Assembly (NCBI GenBank): GCA_902763155.1
Contig: CACWQS010000006.1
Coordinates: 1 to 64,000 of the forward strand
Origin: an uncultured Pseudomonadota bacterium
GTDB taxonomy: Bacteria; Pseudomonadota; Alphaproteobacteria; RF32; CAG-239
Direction of reading: 5' to 3'
Length of the DNA: 64,000 bases
A model generated the notes under the pieces. The model made no database searches and was not told the origin of the DNA. It saw only the letters and a program-made list of their open reading frames with translations. Shown here in pieces: positions 23,524-34,000 of this stretch (position 1 is its first letter; each line of letters starts with the position of its first letter). The position numbers and the translations under genes were made by a program.

Positions 23524-24249
23524 TTATTCTTCGTCGCTGATGGCTTGGCTTAAATATACACAGCTCAATGTTGTGTATATGTAGGCTTGCAACAAAGTGA
23601 CGAACAATTCAAACATGATGATGCACATATCAGCAACCAGTGGAATAAATCCGAACAGACCCATTGCCATAATAAATGTGCCCAAAACTTCCAACATAAT
23701 ATGTCCCACCGACATATTGACCGCCAAACGAATAGTCAGACTGAACGGCTTGGCAAGCAAGGATAATGTCTCTACCGGTATAATCAGTGGAGCCATAAAA
23801 ATCGGTAATCCTTCCGGAAAAAAGGTACGAAAAAATCTCAGTCCGCGATGCTTTATGCCAAAATATATGTTTAAAATCAGGCAAAAAACAGAGAGTGTCC
23901 CAACCGCGGCTATATGCGAAGTAAATGTAAAGCTATATGGTAAAAGTCCGAGCATGTTACCTACTGCAATAAATGTAAACAGCGTAAAAATTAAAGAAAC
24001 AAATTTTACACCTTCATGCCCTAATGTTTCACCAATCATACCCTGAATAAAATCATATATCGATTCGGCAAAGGCCTGTCCTTTGGTCGGAACTATTGCG
24101 CTTTTGCGCAATGCCAACAAGAGCGAAAACACAATTACAGCTATGGTAACAATCATACACAACGAAGAATTGGTAAAAGATAAATCAACACCATTTACCT
24201 GCCACGGAAAAAGTTTCTTAATTGCAAACTGTTCCAAAGGATTTTCCAT
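23524..24249 (-). CDS. atpB: F0 ATP synthase subunit a
   Basis: 241 aa with the expected five to six membrane helices. The essential Arg is in KPFSLTIRLAVNMSVGH, and LPLVADMCIIMFELFVTLLQAYIYTTL (read in two parts, MFELFVTLLQAYIYT being the core) is the conserved last helix. It forms the proton half-channels against the c ring. Its ATG overlaps the atpI stop. Confidence 0.95.
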   Translation of the reverse strand: MENPLEQFAIKKLFPWQVNGVDLSFTNSSLCMIVTIAVIVFSLLLALRKSAIVPTKGQAFAESIYDFIQGMIGETLGHEGVKFVSLIFTLFTFIAVGNMLGLLPYSFTFTSHIAAVGTLSVFCLILNIYFGIKHRGLRFFRTFFPEGLPIFMAPLIIPVETLSLLAKPFSLTIRLAVNMSVGHIMLEVLGTFIMAMGLFGFIPLVADMCIIMFELFVTLLQAYIYTTLSCVYLSQAISDEE

Positions 24250-24557
24250 TATTGTTCGCTCCTATCGATATCCTTTTCTATTTGTTTGGCAGCACGATAA
24301 ACGTTAAGCATACCGGCCGCTAACCCGAAGATAGCTAGTATTAGCATAAAAAATATACGCGTGTCAAAACATTTATCTAAAAGATACCCAATACTTATTC
24401 CCACAAAAACAGGTGCCACAAATTCTGCCGCAATCCGCACAGCATTTTCCCATAGTTTAGCTGTTTTTGATTTTTTGTGCTCGCTTTTTTTATGTTTTTG
24501 TCTTAGTTTTTTAATTCGCGCATCAATATCGGCAATATCTTTTTCCGATTCGTTCAT
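24249..24557 (-). CDS. atpI: AtpI/AtpZ-like ATP synthase accessory protein
   Basis: 102 aa. A charged N-terminus (KKLRQKHKKSEHKKSK) precedes two membrane helices, the first with FVAPVFVGISIGYLLDK, the signature of the AtpI/AtpZ Mg/Ca-channel-like family. It helps c-ring assembly or cation supply. It overlaps atpB and the DsbA-like gene by one base each. Confidence 0.85.
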   Translation of the reverse strand: MNESEKDIADIDARIKKLRQKHKKSEHKKSKTAKLWENAVRIAAEFVAPVFVGISIGYLLDKCFDTRIFFMLILAIFGLAAGMLNVYRAAKQIEKDIDRSEQ

Positions 24558-25294
24558 TACTCTGCCTCTGTCTGACTAAGCCCCAATCTTTGGTCGATAT
24601 ATTGTTTTAGTTTATTGTATCCATGTATTCCGTTGATAATTTCATTTCCGTCCGGCCCGCTTAATACCAACGCCGGAGTGCCGTTAATATGAAATTGAGT
24701 AAGAGCTTGTTGCCTGTCAGTTACAATCTCTTGTGCAGCATTATCATTATGCATACACATCTGCGCTTCGTCATAACCGAGCCCGAACTCCGCCGCATAT
24801 TGCAATAAGCGATCATCATCTTCATCAAGCCACCAAGAACGTTGATAATCAAACAGCTTTTCCACAAAAGCGTGATAATCTTCATAACTCATACAACGTG
24901 CCAAAAGAGCCGCTTTCATTGATTTTTTATCCAGCGGAAAATGCACAAATATAACCCGTATATAGCCGGAATCAACATAGTCATGAATCAGTTTTGGTAA
25001 CACTTCAAGATGAAAATCGGCACAATGCGGACAACCCAATGAAGAATATTCATAAAGTGTCCACGGTGCCAAAGAAGAACCTATGGCATATTTATCGCTG
25101 GCGGTAATACGAATATTTCGCGGCCCGATAACAGCAATACCGTTTTGCGGGGCTGCTTCAGCAATCTGCTTAACTAATACAAATTCGCCATCAACATAGG
25201 TAAAGCCCTTAAAATTGAAATAAAATACGGCAGAAAGAAAAAACACTGCAACAAATGAAATAATATGACTGATTTTTTTAATTATTTTTTCCAA
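24557..25294 (-). CDS. DsbA-like thiol-disulfide oxidoreductase
   Basis: 245 aa. An N-terminal membrane anchor (about residues 12-28) is followed by a thioredoxin-fold domain with CPHC in SSLGCPHCADFH, and the cis-Pro loop HINGTPALVLSG. It would form disulfides in periplasmic proteins, possibly the Cys-containing secretion proteins encoded at 35-62 kb (inference). It is linked with dciA by a 2-nt gap, an arrangement common in alphaproteobacteria. Confidence 0.88.
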   Translation of the reverse strand: MEKIIKKISHIISFVAVFFLSAVFYFNFKGFTYVDGEFVLVKQIAEAAPQNGIAVIGPRNIRITASDKYAIGSSLAPWTLYEYSSLGCPHCADFHLEVLPKLIHDYVDSGYIRVIFVHFPLDKKSMKAALLARCMSYEDYHAFVEKLFDYQRSWWLDEDDDRLLQYAAEFGLGYDEAQMCMHNDNAAQEIVTDRQQALTQFHINGTPALVLSGPDGNEIINGIHGYNKLKQYIDQRLGLSQTEAE

Positions 25295-25296
25295 TT

Positions 25297-25824
25297 TTAA
25301 TCTCCCGCTTTATTTTCAATAGCCACAAACTTCCCCAAACTAACCAATATTTCTCGCAACTCAGGAGAAGTAATGTCTTTTGTTATTTCGGTAATATAAT
25401 TTTCTTCTTGAACAGATACAACATTTTTTTTCATATTTTCAAGGGGTTTTTTGTTAGGCGCAAAAACCTCCGGATTTCCGGTTTGCAAAATTTTAATTGA
25501 ACTGACGGCATCGTAGCCGAAATAAGAGTTTACTTTATTTATAATGCTCTGTTGTTTTTGCTTCATTTCTAAGGCAAAAGCACCGCTGATTGTTATTAAA
25601 GTCAAACAACCGTCAGTGCGTTCTCCATTTTTGAAACTCAGTTTGTAAGGCAATGTATATTGAGCCAAGTTTGTTCCGACAATATTTCGCCAACTACTTA
25701 ATAATTCTATCAGTTGAAAACCTTGCTTGCCAAGCAGTTGTTTGACAATCGGCATCGAAGCCTGCGCCACGCCGGTTAAATCGTGCAAAGTATGCTCGGA
25801 GCGAATTTTTATTTTATCTTCCAT
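25297..25824 (-). CDS. dciA: DciA-like helicase loader protein (DUF721)
   Basis: 175 aa. The DUF721/DciA domain occupies about residues 25-115: LLSSWRNIVGTNLAQYTLPYKL, then LTLITISGAFALEMKQKQQSIINKVN. DciA is the ancestral DnaB helicase operator in bacteria without DnaC/DnaI. The C-terminal ~55 residues are poorly conserved and charged. Confidence 0.82.
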   Translation of the reverse strand: MEDKIKIRSEHTLHDLTGVAQASMPIVKQLLGKQGFQLIELLSSWRNIVGTNLAQYTLPYKLSFKNGERTDGCLTLITISGAFALEMKQKQQSIINKVNSYFGYDAVSSIKILQTGNPEVFAPNKKPLENMKKNVVSVQEENYITEITKDITSPELREILVSLGKFVAIENKAGD

Positions 25825-25826
25825 AA

Positions 25827-26744
25827 CTATTGTTCCCTATCCGGTTGATAGTCGGCAAGCGGATGCTTTTTTTGCACGGTTTCCTGCAATTTTTGCGTGG
25901 TAATATGAGTGTATATTTCCGTTGTCGTAATATTGGTATGACCGAGCATTTTTTGCACCGAGCGTAAATCTGCGTTGTTACTTAATAAATGTGTGGCAAA
26001 AGAGTGACGCAACACGTGCGGAGATACCGTAGTCGGACTGATTCCGCATTCCACCGCCAGAGCTTTTAGGTCTTTGTAAAAAGCATCACGGGTAAAATGG
26101 CCGTCGGTTGCATATAAAGACGGAAACAGCCAATTTGATTTTGAATTTTTGCTGGTAAATTCGCTCCGTCGCGGCAAATATTCGCCGACTGCTTGCAGAG
26201 TGCGTGCGGCAATCGGTACAAGCCGTTCTTTATTGCCTTTTCCTGATATACTTATAATTCCTTTATCGTAATTTATAGCATTTAAAGGCAATGCAACCAA
26301 TTCCGAAACCCTTAAACCGGTAGCATACATCAACTCAATCATTATTGCTACCCTGTGCCAACGATAATCGTTTTTGTTGTTGGCAGTCTCAATAAGCATA
26401 TTTATTTCGTTGAATGTCAAAAACTTCGGCAGTGGTTTCTCCTGTTTGGGCGTCAAGATATTTTGCGCCGGATTCGTTTTAAGCAAATGCTCGGAATACA
26501 AAAACTTACAAAATTCCCTTACAGTCGAAAGCTTGCGCGCCAAACTTTTGGGAGCATAGCTACAATCGCTGAGATATTTTATAAAATCCTCGATTCGTTT
26601 TTTGGTTAAATTCCGTAAATCACCGAAATCGCAAAAAGTCAGAAATTGCCTTAAATCTCGCTCATAGGCTTCTACGGTTCGTTGCGAAGCGCCTTTTTCC
26701 GCCACCATCATCGCCAAAAAATTTTCGACCTGTTGCCCGATCAT
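25827..26744 (-). CDS. xerD: Tyrosine recombinase XerC/XerD
   Basis: 305 aa, the usual size. A SAM-like N-terminal domain (to about 95) precedes a catalytic domain with Arg in ATGLRVSELV, Lys in the SGKGNKERLVP hairpin, HVLRHSFATHLL (His-x-x-Arg), LGHTNITTTEIYTH (His and nucleophile Tyr). It resolves chromosome dimers at dif. XerD rather than XerC is chosen from the overall pattern; the distinction is not certain. Confidence 0.87.
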   Translation of the reverse strand: MIGQQVENFLAMMVAEKGASQRTVEAYERDLRQFLTFCDFGDLRNLTKKRIEDFIKYLSDCSYAPKSLARKLSTVREFCKFLYSEHLLKTNPAQNILTPKQEKPLPKFLTFNEINMLIETANNKNDYRWHRVAIMIELMYATGLRVSELVALPLNAINYDKGIISISGKGNKERLVPIAARTLQAVGEYLPRRSEFTSKNSKSNWLFPSLYATDGHFTRDAFYKDLKALAVECGISPTTVSPHVLRHSFATHLLSNNADLRSVQKMLGHTNITTTEIYTHITTQKLQETVQKKHPLADYQPDREQ

Positions 26745-26900
26745 TTATTTATCCAAGTCAACCTCAATTTCTTGAACAACGTGCTCGGTCGGCACTTTAA
26801 TTTCCTGCATTACCACGGCACATACCCCCAATAGCAACGCAATAACCACAGCATAAATGTAAATCTTGGAATTTGTTTGACGTTTGAACTGATTGCGCAT
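26745..26900 (-). CDS. Small single-pass membrane protein
   Basis: 51 aa, basic N-terminus (MRNQFKRQTNSK), one membrane helix (IYIYAVVIALLLGVCAVV) and an acidic periplasmic tail (EIEVDLDK). It ends exactly where the xerD start codon begins, and a good promoter lies 41 nt upstream, so it is the first gene of the nine-gene operon. No family is recognised. Confidence 0.7.
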   Translation of the reverse strand: MRNQFKRQTNSKIYIYAVVIALLLGVCAVVMQEIKVPTEHVVQEIEVDLDK

Positions 26901-26940
26901 TTGAAAAATCCTTATTATCTGTTAAAAATCTGTTGATTAT

Positions 26941-26969
26941 ATACTAACAAGGTTATATTGTAAGGTCAA
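26941..26969 (-). promoter_or_regulatory. Promoter of the xerD-dciA-dsbA-atp operon
   Basis: Minus strand TTGACC - 17 bp - TAGTAT. Every gene from 26900 down to 22067 is co-directional with overlaps or gaps of at most 47 nt. Confidence 0.65.
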
Positions 26970-27006
26970 ACAGGAAGAACGATAATAAACAATAATTTGT
27001 AAGAAA

Positions 27007-28158
27007 ATGCCAAAAGATAAGATAATTTTATTAGTAGGACTGATGGGAAGCGGTAAAACAAGTGTCGGGAAACGCTTGGCTCGTAAGCTGTCATTACCGT
27101 TTGTTGACGGCGATCAGGAAATTGAGAAGGCTGCCGGTTTGTCTTTGGTTGATGTGCTTAAATGTTTTGGTGAAAAAGAGTACCGTGCCGGCGAAGAAAG
27201 AGTGATGAAGCGCTTGCTTCAAGGTGCACCTTGTGTTTTGGCTTCGGGCGGCGGTTCCTTCGTGGCGGAACAAACCAGAAAATTAGCTAAGCAATATGCG
27301 CTGACAATTTGGCTCAAAGCCGATATAAACACCCTCTATCAACGCACTGCCGGCCGCACTCGTCGTCCTTTTTTGTTGGGGGATAATGATACGGTAAAAG
27401 AAAAATTACGCGAATATATTACCGAGGAATATCCGTTTTATTCCGAAGCCGATATCGTGGTGGAAACTCGTAACGAGCGGGTAGAAAATACGGTCAGACG
27501 CGTGCTTTCCGCCATCAATGCCTACTATAAGCAAAATCGCCGTAAAAACTCGGAGAAAACAATGATTAAAGAACTTTTGTTTGCCAGCCACAATGCCGGT
27601 AAAATTACTGAAATCAAAGAGATGTTGGCCCCATTTGGCATCAATGTAAAATCGGCTCAAGATATGGATTTACCCGATGTGGAAGAAACCGGTAAAACCT
27701 TTGCCGAAAATTCACTTCTTAAATCGCAAACCATTGCTAAAGCTACAGGTATTCCTTGTATTGCCGACGATTCAGGTTTGTGCGTTGATGCTTTGAACGG
27801 CGCTCCCGGTGTATATTCCGCGCGCTATGCTCCCGACCGTGATTTTGAAAAAGGTATGGATAAATTACTTGCCGAGATGGCACAAAGCGCAAATAAAAGT
27901 CGTGCCGCCCATTTCAGTTGTGTGGTATCGCTTGCCTATCCGAACGGAAGATATGAGCTGTTTGAGGGGCGTGTTGACGGGCATATTGCCGAGCAAAAAA
28001 TGCACGGTAATGAAGGCTTCGGTTATGACCCGTTATTTGTTCCCGAAGGGTATGATTGCAGCTTTGCACAAATGAGCCATGAAGCCAAAAACAGTATGTC
28101 GCACCGCGGACGTGCCATGCAAAAATTTGTGGCATATTTGCAAAAATTACAGGGTTAA
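27007..28158 (+). CDS. Shikimate kinase-RdgB (XTP/dITP pyrophosphatase) fusion
   Basis: 383 aa in one uninterrupted frame. Residues 1-180 are shikimate kinase: P-loop GLMGSGKTSVGK, DGDQEIE, the ASGGGSF motif and the RRPFL lid. Residues 186-383 are an RdgB/HAM1 inosine-triphosphate pyrophosphatase: FASHNAGKITEIKE, ADDSGLCVDALNGAPGVYSARYA, EGFGYDPLF and SHRGRAM. The first domain serves aromatic synthesis, the second cleans non-canonical purine triphosphates; the pathways are unrelated. The junction residue 186 is Met, preceded by GGAG at 6 nt, so a separate RdgB could also be made from the same message. No aroB follows. Confidence 0.88.
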   Translation: MPKDKIILLVGLMGSGKTSVGKRLARKLSLPFVDGDQEIEKAAGLSLVDVLKCFGEKEYRAGEERVMKRLLQGAPCVLASGGGSFVAEQTRKLAKQYALTIWLKADINTLYQRTAGRTRRPFLLGDNDTVKEKLREYITEEYPFYSEADIVVETRNERVENTVRRVLSAINAYYKQNRRKNSEKTMIKELLFASHNAGKITEIKEMLAPFGINVKSAQDMDLPDVEETGKTFAENSLLKSQTIAKATGIPCIADDSGLCVDALNGAPGVYSARYAPDRDFEKGMDKLLAEMAQSANKSRAAHFSCVVSLAYPNGRYELFEGRVDGHIAEQKMHGNEGFGYDPLFVPEGYDCSFAQMSHEAKNSMSHRGRAMQKFVAYLQKLQG

Positions 28159-28160
28159 AT

Positions 28161-31091
28161 ATGAATTTGCGCAAAATATATAATGTCCGAGCCGCCGATT
28201 CGTTTGTTGATGTTTTGGCTCGACATTTTTTGCGGGAATATTCTGCGAGCAATGCCGATGAACTGTCGCAAGTTCTATTTTTGCTACCGAACAGGCGCGC
28301 GTGTCGAGAACTGGCTGATGCTTTTGTGCGGGCTAACGGTATGGTACCGACCATTTTGCCGCAGATGATGCCGATAGCAGATGTTGAAGAAGATGAAATT
28401 TTACTTACCGCTAACGGTGATTTAGCTCGCCGATTACCGCCGGTAGTAGGCTCGCAAGAAAGATTGCTTTACCTCACTAAGCAAATTTTGCAACATGATG
28501 AAAATTTAGGCGTAAAAAATATTTCTCCGGCTCAGGCTTATGAATTAGCGCAAAATTTGGCTCAGCTTTTAGATTCGACCTACCAACATAATTTAAGTTT
28601 GGATAAGCTTGATGCTCTGCTTGAAGATTCGCTTTCTTATGCCGAACATTGGCAACGAACCTTAAAGTTGCTTACCGTTATTCGCGAGATTTGGCCTGAA
28701 ACTCTAAAAAAACAAAATAAAGTTGATGCACTGGTCAGACGCAATTTGCTTTTAAGTGCCGAACTTGATTATTGGCGCTCAACCCAAACCAACCAACGCA
28801 TTGTGGTTGCCGGCACTACCGCGGCTTTTCCGCTTTTGAAAGAATTGGTGCAAACGGTGGCAGATTTACCTAACGGCGAAGTTTGGTTATATGGTCTTGA
28901 TACATATTTAACTGATGCCGACTGGCAACAGATAAATATTACTCATCCGCAATACGAATTAAAAGAATTGCTTGATTTTTTGCATGTATCACGAGAACAA
29001 GTGCAAAATATAAGTGCTGCAACATCGCGTGAAAATTTTGTGGCGGAATGTATGCGTCCGGCATCGAGCACTGATGCCTGGCGCAACTTAAAACAAAATA
29101 CTGATTTATTGTCGGCTTTATCAAATATAAAAATAGTATCGGCTGAAGATATGCGCCAAGAAGCTACTGCTATTGCACTGATTATCCGTCATACATTGGA
29201 ACAGCCGGAAAAAACTGCGGCTCTGATTACGCCTGATCGCAATCTGGCACGGCGAGTAGTTTCGGAACTTAAGCGCTGGAATATAGTTGCCGACGATTCG
29301 GCCGGTCAACCCTTAAGCCTCACTCCCATCGGCATATATTTACGCTTGATTGTTGAAGTGCTGGAAAACGGCTTTTCCGAAAAGAGTATATTAACTTTAC
29401 TCAAGCATCCGTTCACGGCATGCGGTATGGAAAAGTTGCATTGTAATAAGCTGATGCGCCGCATAGAACTTTATTGGCGCAAAAGTCGCAAAATGTCTGA
29501 AGGATTAGGAGAAGATGATAAAAAATTACTTGAAGAATTGCATCTTCGTATGCAACCGCTCACTGAACTGTATGCTAAAAACAAAGTCGGTCTGCAAGAT
29601 TTGTTAGCGGCGCATATCACGGTGGCGGAGAGTCTTGCCGATACTGATGAAAAAAGCGGCGATAAAATTATCTGGCGCAAGGATGACGGGCGTATGGCCG
29701 CCGATTTTTTGAACGAACAACTGATCAATGGTAGTATTTTAACTTCGATATCTCCGCGCGAATACGGCAATTTGCTGACTAAAATGTTGCAAATGCAAAA
29801 TGTTCGCGTCCAATACGGGATGCACCCGAGAGTTAAAATTTTAGGTCCGATAGAAGCACGCTTAACCCAATTTGATGTAACAATTATCGGTGAAGCTAAT
29901 GAGGGATTTTGGCCGCAACAACCGTCGACCGATATGTGGATGTCGCGGCAGATGCGGGTAAATTTCGGCTTGCCGGAAGTCGAGCGCTCGGTAGGGGTCG
30001 GTGCCGCCGATTTTGCCCATTTGTTGAATGCGCCGCAGGTTTATATTACCCGTGCCGAACGTTTGGACGGCACTCCTACTACCAAATCGCGTTGGTTATT
30101 GCGTTTGGAAACGGTAATGGTTGCCCTGTTGGGTAAAGAAGAAAAAAAATACGATTATTACGATAAAAAATATGCCGCTTTGGCAAGGTTTGCCGAGCGC
30201 GCCGAAGAAATAAAAACAATAACACCACCAATGCCATGTCCGCCTTTGGATATGCGTCCACTCAAACTTTCGGCGTCAAATATCAATTACTTATTGCGTG
30301 ATCCATATACTATTTTTGCCAAATATATTCTGCAACTTTATCCGTTAGATGAATTAGACCGCAAGTTTGAAAGCCGAGATTATGGCAATATGGTGCATAA
30401 AACCATAGAATTGTTTAACAACCTTTATGGCGCAGAAATGCCGCTAAATGCCAAAGAAGAATTATTACGCCTTGGTGCCGAGCAATTTGATAAGGCGAAA
30501 GTGCCGACGGAAATTCGTGTTTTTTGGTGGCCGAAGTTTGAACAAGCAGTCGATTGGCTGTTAAAAACCGAAGAACAATACCGTGTAGGTATCAAGGAAA
30601 TCTTGAGCGAAGTTGAAGGAAAAATTCAATTACCATTGTCTGATGGTCGTAATTTCATCATTAGCGGTAAAGCCGACCGCATAGATATAACCGATAGCGG
30701 AGCAATCAATATTATAGACTATAAAACCGGTTCATCGGGGTATCCTAAATCGCTACAAACCTTTAAGGTCGGCTATGAGCCGCAACTTCCGGTTGAGGCC
30801 TTGATAGCCCTAAACGGTGGGTATGAAAAAGTTACTTTACCGGTGCATATTGGGGCAATGCACTACTGGAGATTAGGTAAAGAAACTATGAGCTTAAACG
30901 AAGCTGATAGTGCTAAAACCATTGAACTGACATTAAGTAATATCAAACAGCGCTTGCAAGAATTTTACGAACAAAATCCTCCGGCTTCTTATGTATATAA
31001 GCCGGATCCGGCAAGCGCTCCGAAGTATTCTGATTATGAACATTTGTCGCGCTATTTGGAATGGTCGGTTAAAGATGAAGGAGAGGCATAA
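28161..31091 (+). CDS. addB: AddB, helicase-nuclease subunit of the AddAB DNA-repair complex
   Basis: 976 aa, alphaproteobacterial AddB type. The N-terminal part is helicase-like (LFLLPNRRACRELADAF); the C-terminal PD-(D/E)xK nuclease shows GNMVHKTIELF (about 742), GKADRIDI and IIDYKTGSSGYPK (about 851). With AddA it processes double-strand breaks for RecA loading. The iron-sulfur Cys cluster of Bacillus AddB is not visible. It starts 2 nt after the fusion gene and ends 1 nt before addA. Confidence 0.92.
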   Translation: MNLRKIYNVRAADSFVDVLARHFLREYSASNADELSQVLFLLPNRRACRELADAFVRANGMVPTILPQMMPIADVEEDEILLTANGDLARRLPPVVGSQERLLYLTKQILQHDENLGVKNISPAQAYELAQNLAQLLDSTYQHNLSLDKLDALLEDSLSYAEHWQRTLKLLTVIREIWPETLKKQNKVDALVRRNLLLSAELDYWRSTQTNQRIVVAGTTAAFPLLKELVQTVADLPNGEVWLYGLDTYLTDADWQQINITHPQYELKELLDFLHVSREQVQNISAATSRENFVAECMRPASSTDAWRNLKQNTDLLSALSNIKIVSAEDMRQEATAIALIIRHTLEQPEKTAALITPDRNLARRVVSELKRWNIVADDSAGQPLSLTPIGIYLRLIVEVLENGFSEKSILTLLKHPFTACGMEKLHCNKLMRRIELYWRKSRKMSEGLGEDDKKLLEELHLRMQPLTELYAKNKVGLQDLLAAHITVAESLADTDEKSGDKIIWRKDDGRMAADFLNEQLINGSILTSISPREYGNLLTKMLQMQNVRVQYGMHPRVKILGPIEARLTQFDVTIIGEANEGFWPQQPSTDMWMSRQMRVNFGLPEVERSVGVGAADFAHLLNAPQVYITRAERLDGTPTTKSRWLLRLETVMVALLGKEEKKYDYYDKKYAALARFAERAEEIKTITPPMPCPPLDMRPLKLSASNINYLLRDPYTIFAKYILQLYPLDELDRKFESRDYGNMVHKTIELFNNLYGAEMPLNAKEELLRLGAEQFDKAKVPTEIRVFWWPKFEQAVDWLLKTEEQYRVGIKEILSEVEGKIQLPLSDGRNFIISGKADRIDITDSGAINIIDYKTGSSGYPKSLQTFKVGYEPQLPVEALIALNGGYEKVTLPVHIGAMHYWRLGKETMSLNEADSAKTIELTLSNIKQRLQEFYEQNPPASYVYKPDPASAPKYSDYEHLSRYLEWSVKDEGEA

Positions 31092-31092
31092 A

Positions 31093-34000
31093 ATGATAAA
31101 TGCTGATTATGAAAATGAGCGTAAACAGCGTTTGCAAGAAGCCGCTCGCCAACAACGCGAAGCAGCAAATCCGCATCTTTCCGTCTGGGTGAGTGCTTCG
31201 GCCGGTACCGGTAAAACTCGAGTTCTCTCGGATAGGGTGCTGCGGATGTTACTGCAAAAAGTAGATGCCGGAAAAATCCTTTGTTTAACTTATACCAAAG
31301 CTGCCGCAGCCGAAATGAAAAGCCGTATATTCGAGCGTTTAAGCGAATGGGCAATAATGAGTGATGCTGATCTGGAAAAAAGTTTGCATAATCTATTGGG
31401 AAGTGAGATTAAAAACAATCAAGATTTGGAAACAAATAAAAAGACCGCGCGCACTTGTTTTGCGGAACTATTGGATACTCCGGGTGGTATTAAAATCCAG
31501 ACCATCCACAGTTTTTGCCAAGAAATTTTGAAACGCTTCCCTTTAGAAGCGGAAATATTGCCTTATTTTAACATTATGGAAGACCGTGAAGCGGAAGAAA
31601 TAATCCATACTTTGCAAAATAAAATGCAATACGAGGCCGAAATGGCACCGGATACTCCTATCAGTCAGGCTTTGCAATATTTGAATGCCCGCCTTGATGA
31701 AAGAACTTTTCCTTTGGTGATGAAGTCTATTGCCGAAAAGCGCACGGAAATTGCCGATTTGCTGAATCGTTATCAAAATTCTTTATCTTTGGCAACTACC
31801 ATTCAACAGCGTCTACATATATCTGCCGATGATACGCCGGAAAGCCTGATTTATGCTTTTATGGCAAACATTGATTGCGATATTATCAAACGCTATTTGC
31901 CGCAATGGAAAGCCGGTAAGAATAAGAGTGATAAAACAAATGCAACGGCTATGGAAAATATGTTGCAAAAAAAATTCCCGCCACAATACTTTGATGAGTA
32001 TTGCCAAATTTTTACTTCTCGCAGCGTGGCAAATGCCGATTTACAAAAATCCGAACCTGAGTTTGGTGCTTGGATAGATGCTGAAAAAAAACGCGTTACC
32101 GAGTGTATGCAACAAATACTAAGACAAAAATTATATGCCGCTACCATAAATGTTTTGATTGTGGCCGGCGAATTTATCCGTCGCTACGAAGATTATAAAT
32201 ATGCCACCGGCAAAATGGACTATACCGATTTGGTTTTAATTACTCGCCAATTATTGCAACATTCGGCAATGGCCGACTGGGTGCTGTTTAAGCTCGACGG
32301 CGGAATAGACCATATTTTGATAGACGAGGCGCAAGACACTTCTCCGGTTCAATGGGATATTATTCAGGCTCTGTGTGCCGAATTTTGGTCCGGTGAGGGG
32401 CTAAAACAAAATTCTACCGTTTTTGTTGTAGGCGATCGCAAACAATCTATTTTCAGCTTTCAAGGTGCCGATCCCAAACGCTATGATGCTATGTCGCAAG
32501 ATACCCAAAGTGCGGAAAGCCATTTTCATAAAGTGGATTTGGAAGTATCTTTCCGCTCGGTGCCGGCGGTTTTAGATGTGGTAAATCGCATTTTTGCCGC
32601 GCCTGATATGACAGCTGGTGTGGTAAGCCGAGGGGAAAATGTGAACCACATTGCTTACCGCGCCGGCGAATTTGGCTCCGTGCAAATATGGCCGTTTTTG
32701 GTTAAACCCAAAAGCGAAATTCCGGAAGATAAAGAAAAATTACCATTATTGCAACTGCAAGGGACTGCCACGCTTAAAAAGCAGATGGCAGAGAGTATTG
32801 TTGCCGAAATAAAGCGCTTGATGAGCGAGAGTTCGAAAACACCTCAACCTCTGCACTATAGTGATTTTATGGTTTTGGTGCAACGACGTAGCTCTATTGT
32901 AAATGAATTTATCCGTAGTTGTAAAAGTCAGGGCATTCCGATAACCGGTGCCGATAAATTGGTCTTAAGCAAAGAAATTGCGGTGCAAGATTTGCTTTCA
33001 CTCGGCAAATTTTTACTGTTACCGGAAGATGATTTGTCGCTGGCAGAAGTGCTGAAATCTCCTTTATGTGATTTTAATGATGATGATCTAACCACGTTGT
33101 GTTACAACCGCGCTCTGGATTCTTTGTGGCAGAAACTGCTTAAAAACGCTACTGCAAACGAAAAATATCAAAACGCTTGCACAATGTTGCAAAATTTGTT
33201 GCATAAAGTCGATTATGTGCGTCCCTACGAGCTGTATAATGAGGTTATGACCATCTTAAACGGCCGATATCTGATGACCGAGCGCATGGGAGTGGAAGTG
33301 GAAGATGCTTTGGACGAATTTATGAGTCTCACGCTCTCTTTCGAAAAAGAAAATATCCCAACTTTGCAAGGTTTTGTTGATTGGATGTTGCAGTCCGATG
33401 TGGAAATAAAGCGCGAAGTTGATCGCGCCGATGTCGATGCCGTGCGCCTAATGACAGTTCATCACTCCAAAGGTTTGCAAGCGCCGATAGTTTTTCTTGC
33501 TGATGCCGGTCTTGTAAAAAGCATCACTCAAGGACAGCGTTTGCTTCTTGATGAGAATGCGGTATTTTATCCGCTAAATAAGGACTATTACGATTCTAAT
33601 TGCGAACAGATATTAAATCATGAAAAAGAGTTAGCCTTAAACGAGAGTAAACGTTTGCTTTATGTGGCGCTTACCCGTGCGGAAGACCGGCTTTATGTCT
33701 GCGGTTTTCAGAGTGGTAATGGGCAAAATATACCTGAAGATTCGTGGTATAATATGTGCCGCTCACATCTGCCGAAAGATTTTGGTAAGACAGACGAAGA
33801 TAGCGGAATTTGGGAATATAGCACACCGGAATATGTCGCTAAAAAAGCGAAAAATAACAAAAGGTTACAACTTTCGCGTCAACCTTCGGAAGACTGGATT
33901 ACGGAGTCGGTGGCGGAAGTTGAAACATTGGCAAAGCCATATACTCCGTCAAAAATGCTCGATGAAGATGAACTGGATTCGGTATCGCCTTTGGCCGAAA

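Noticed and set aside
30991..31092. Longer AddA start inside addB
   Set aside because: The ATG at 31093 has a strong ribosome-binding site and gives the normal N-terminus ahead of Walker A.
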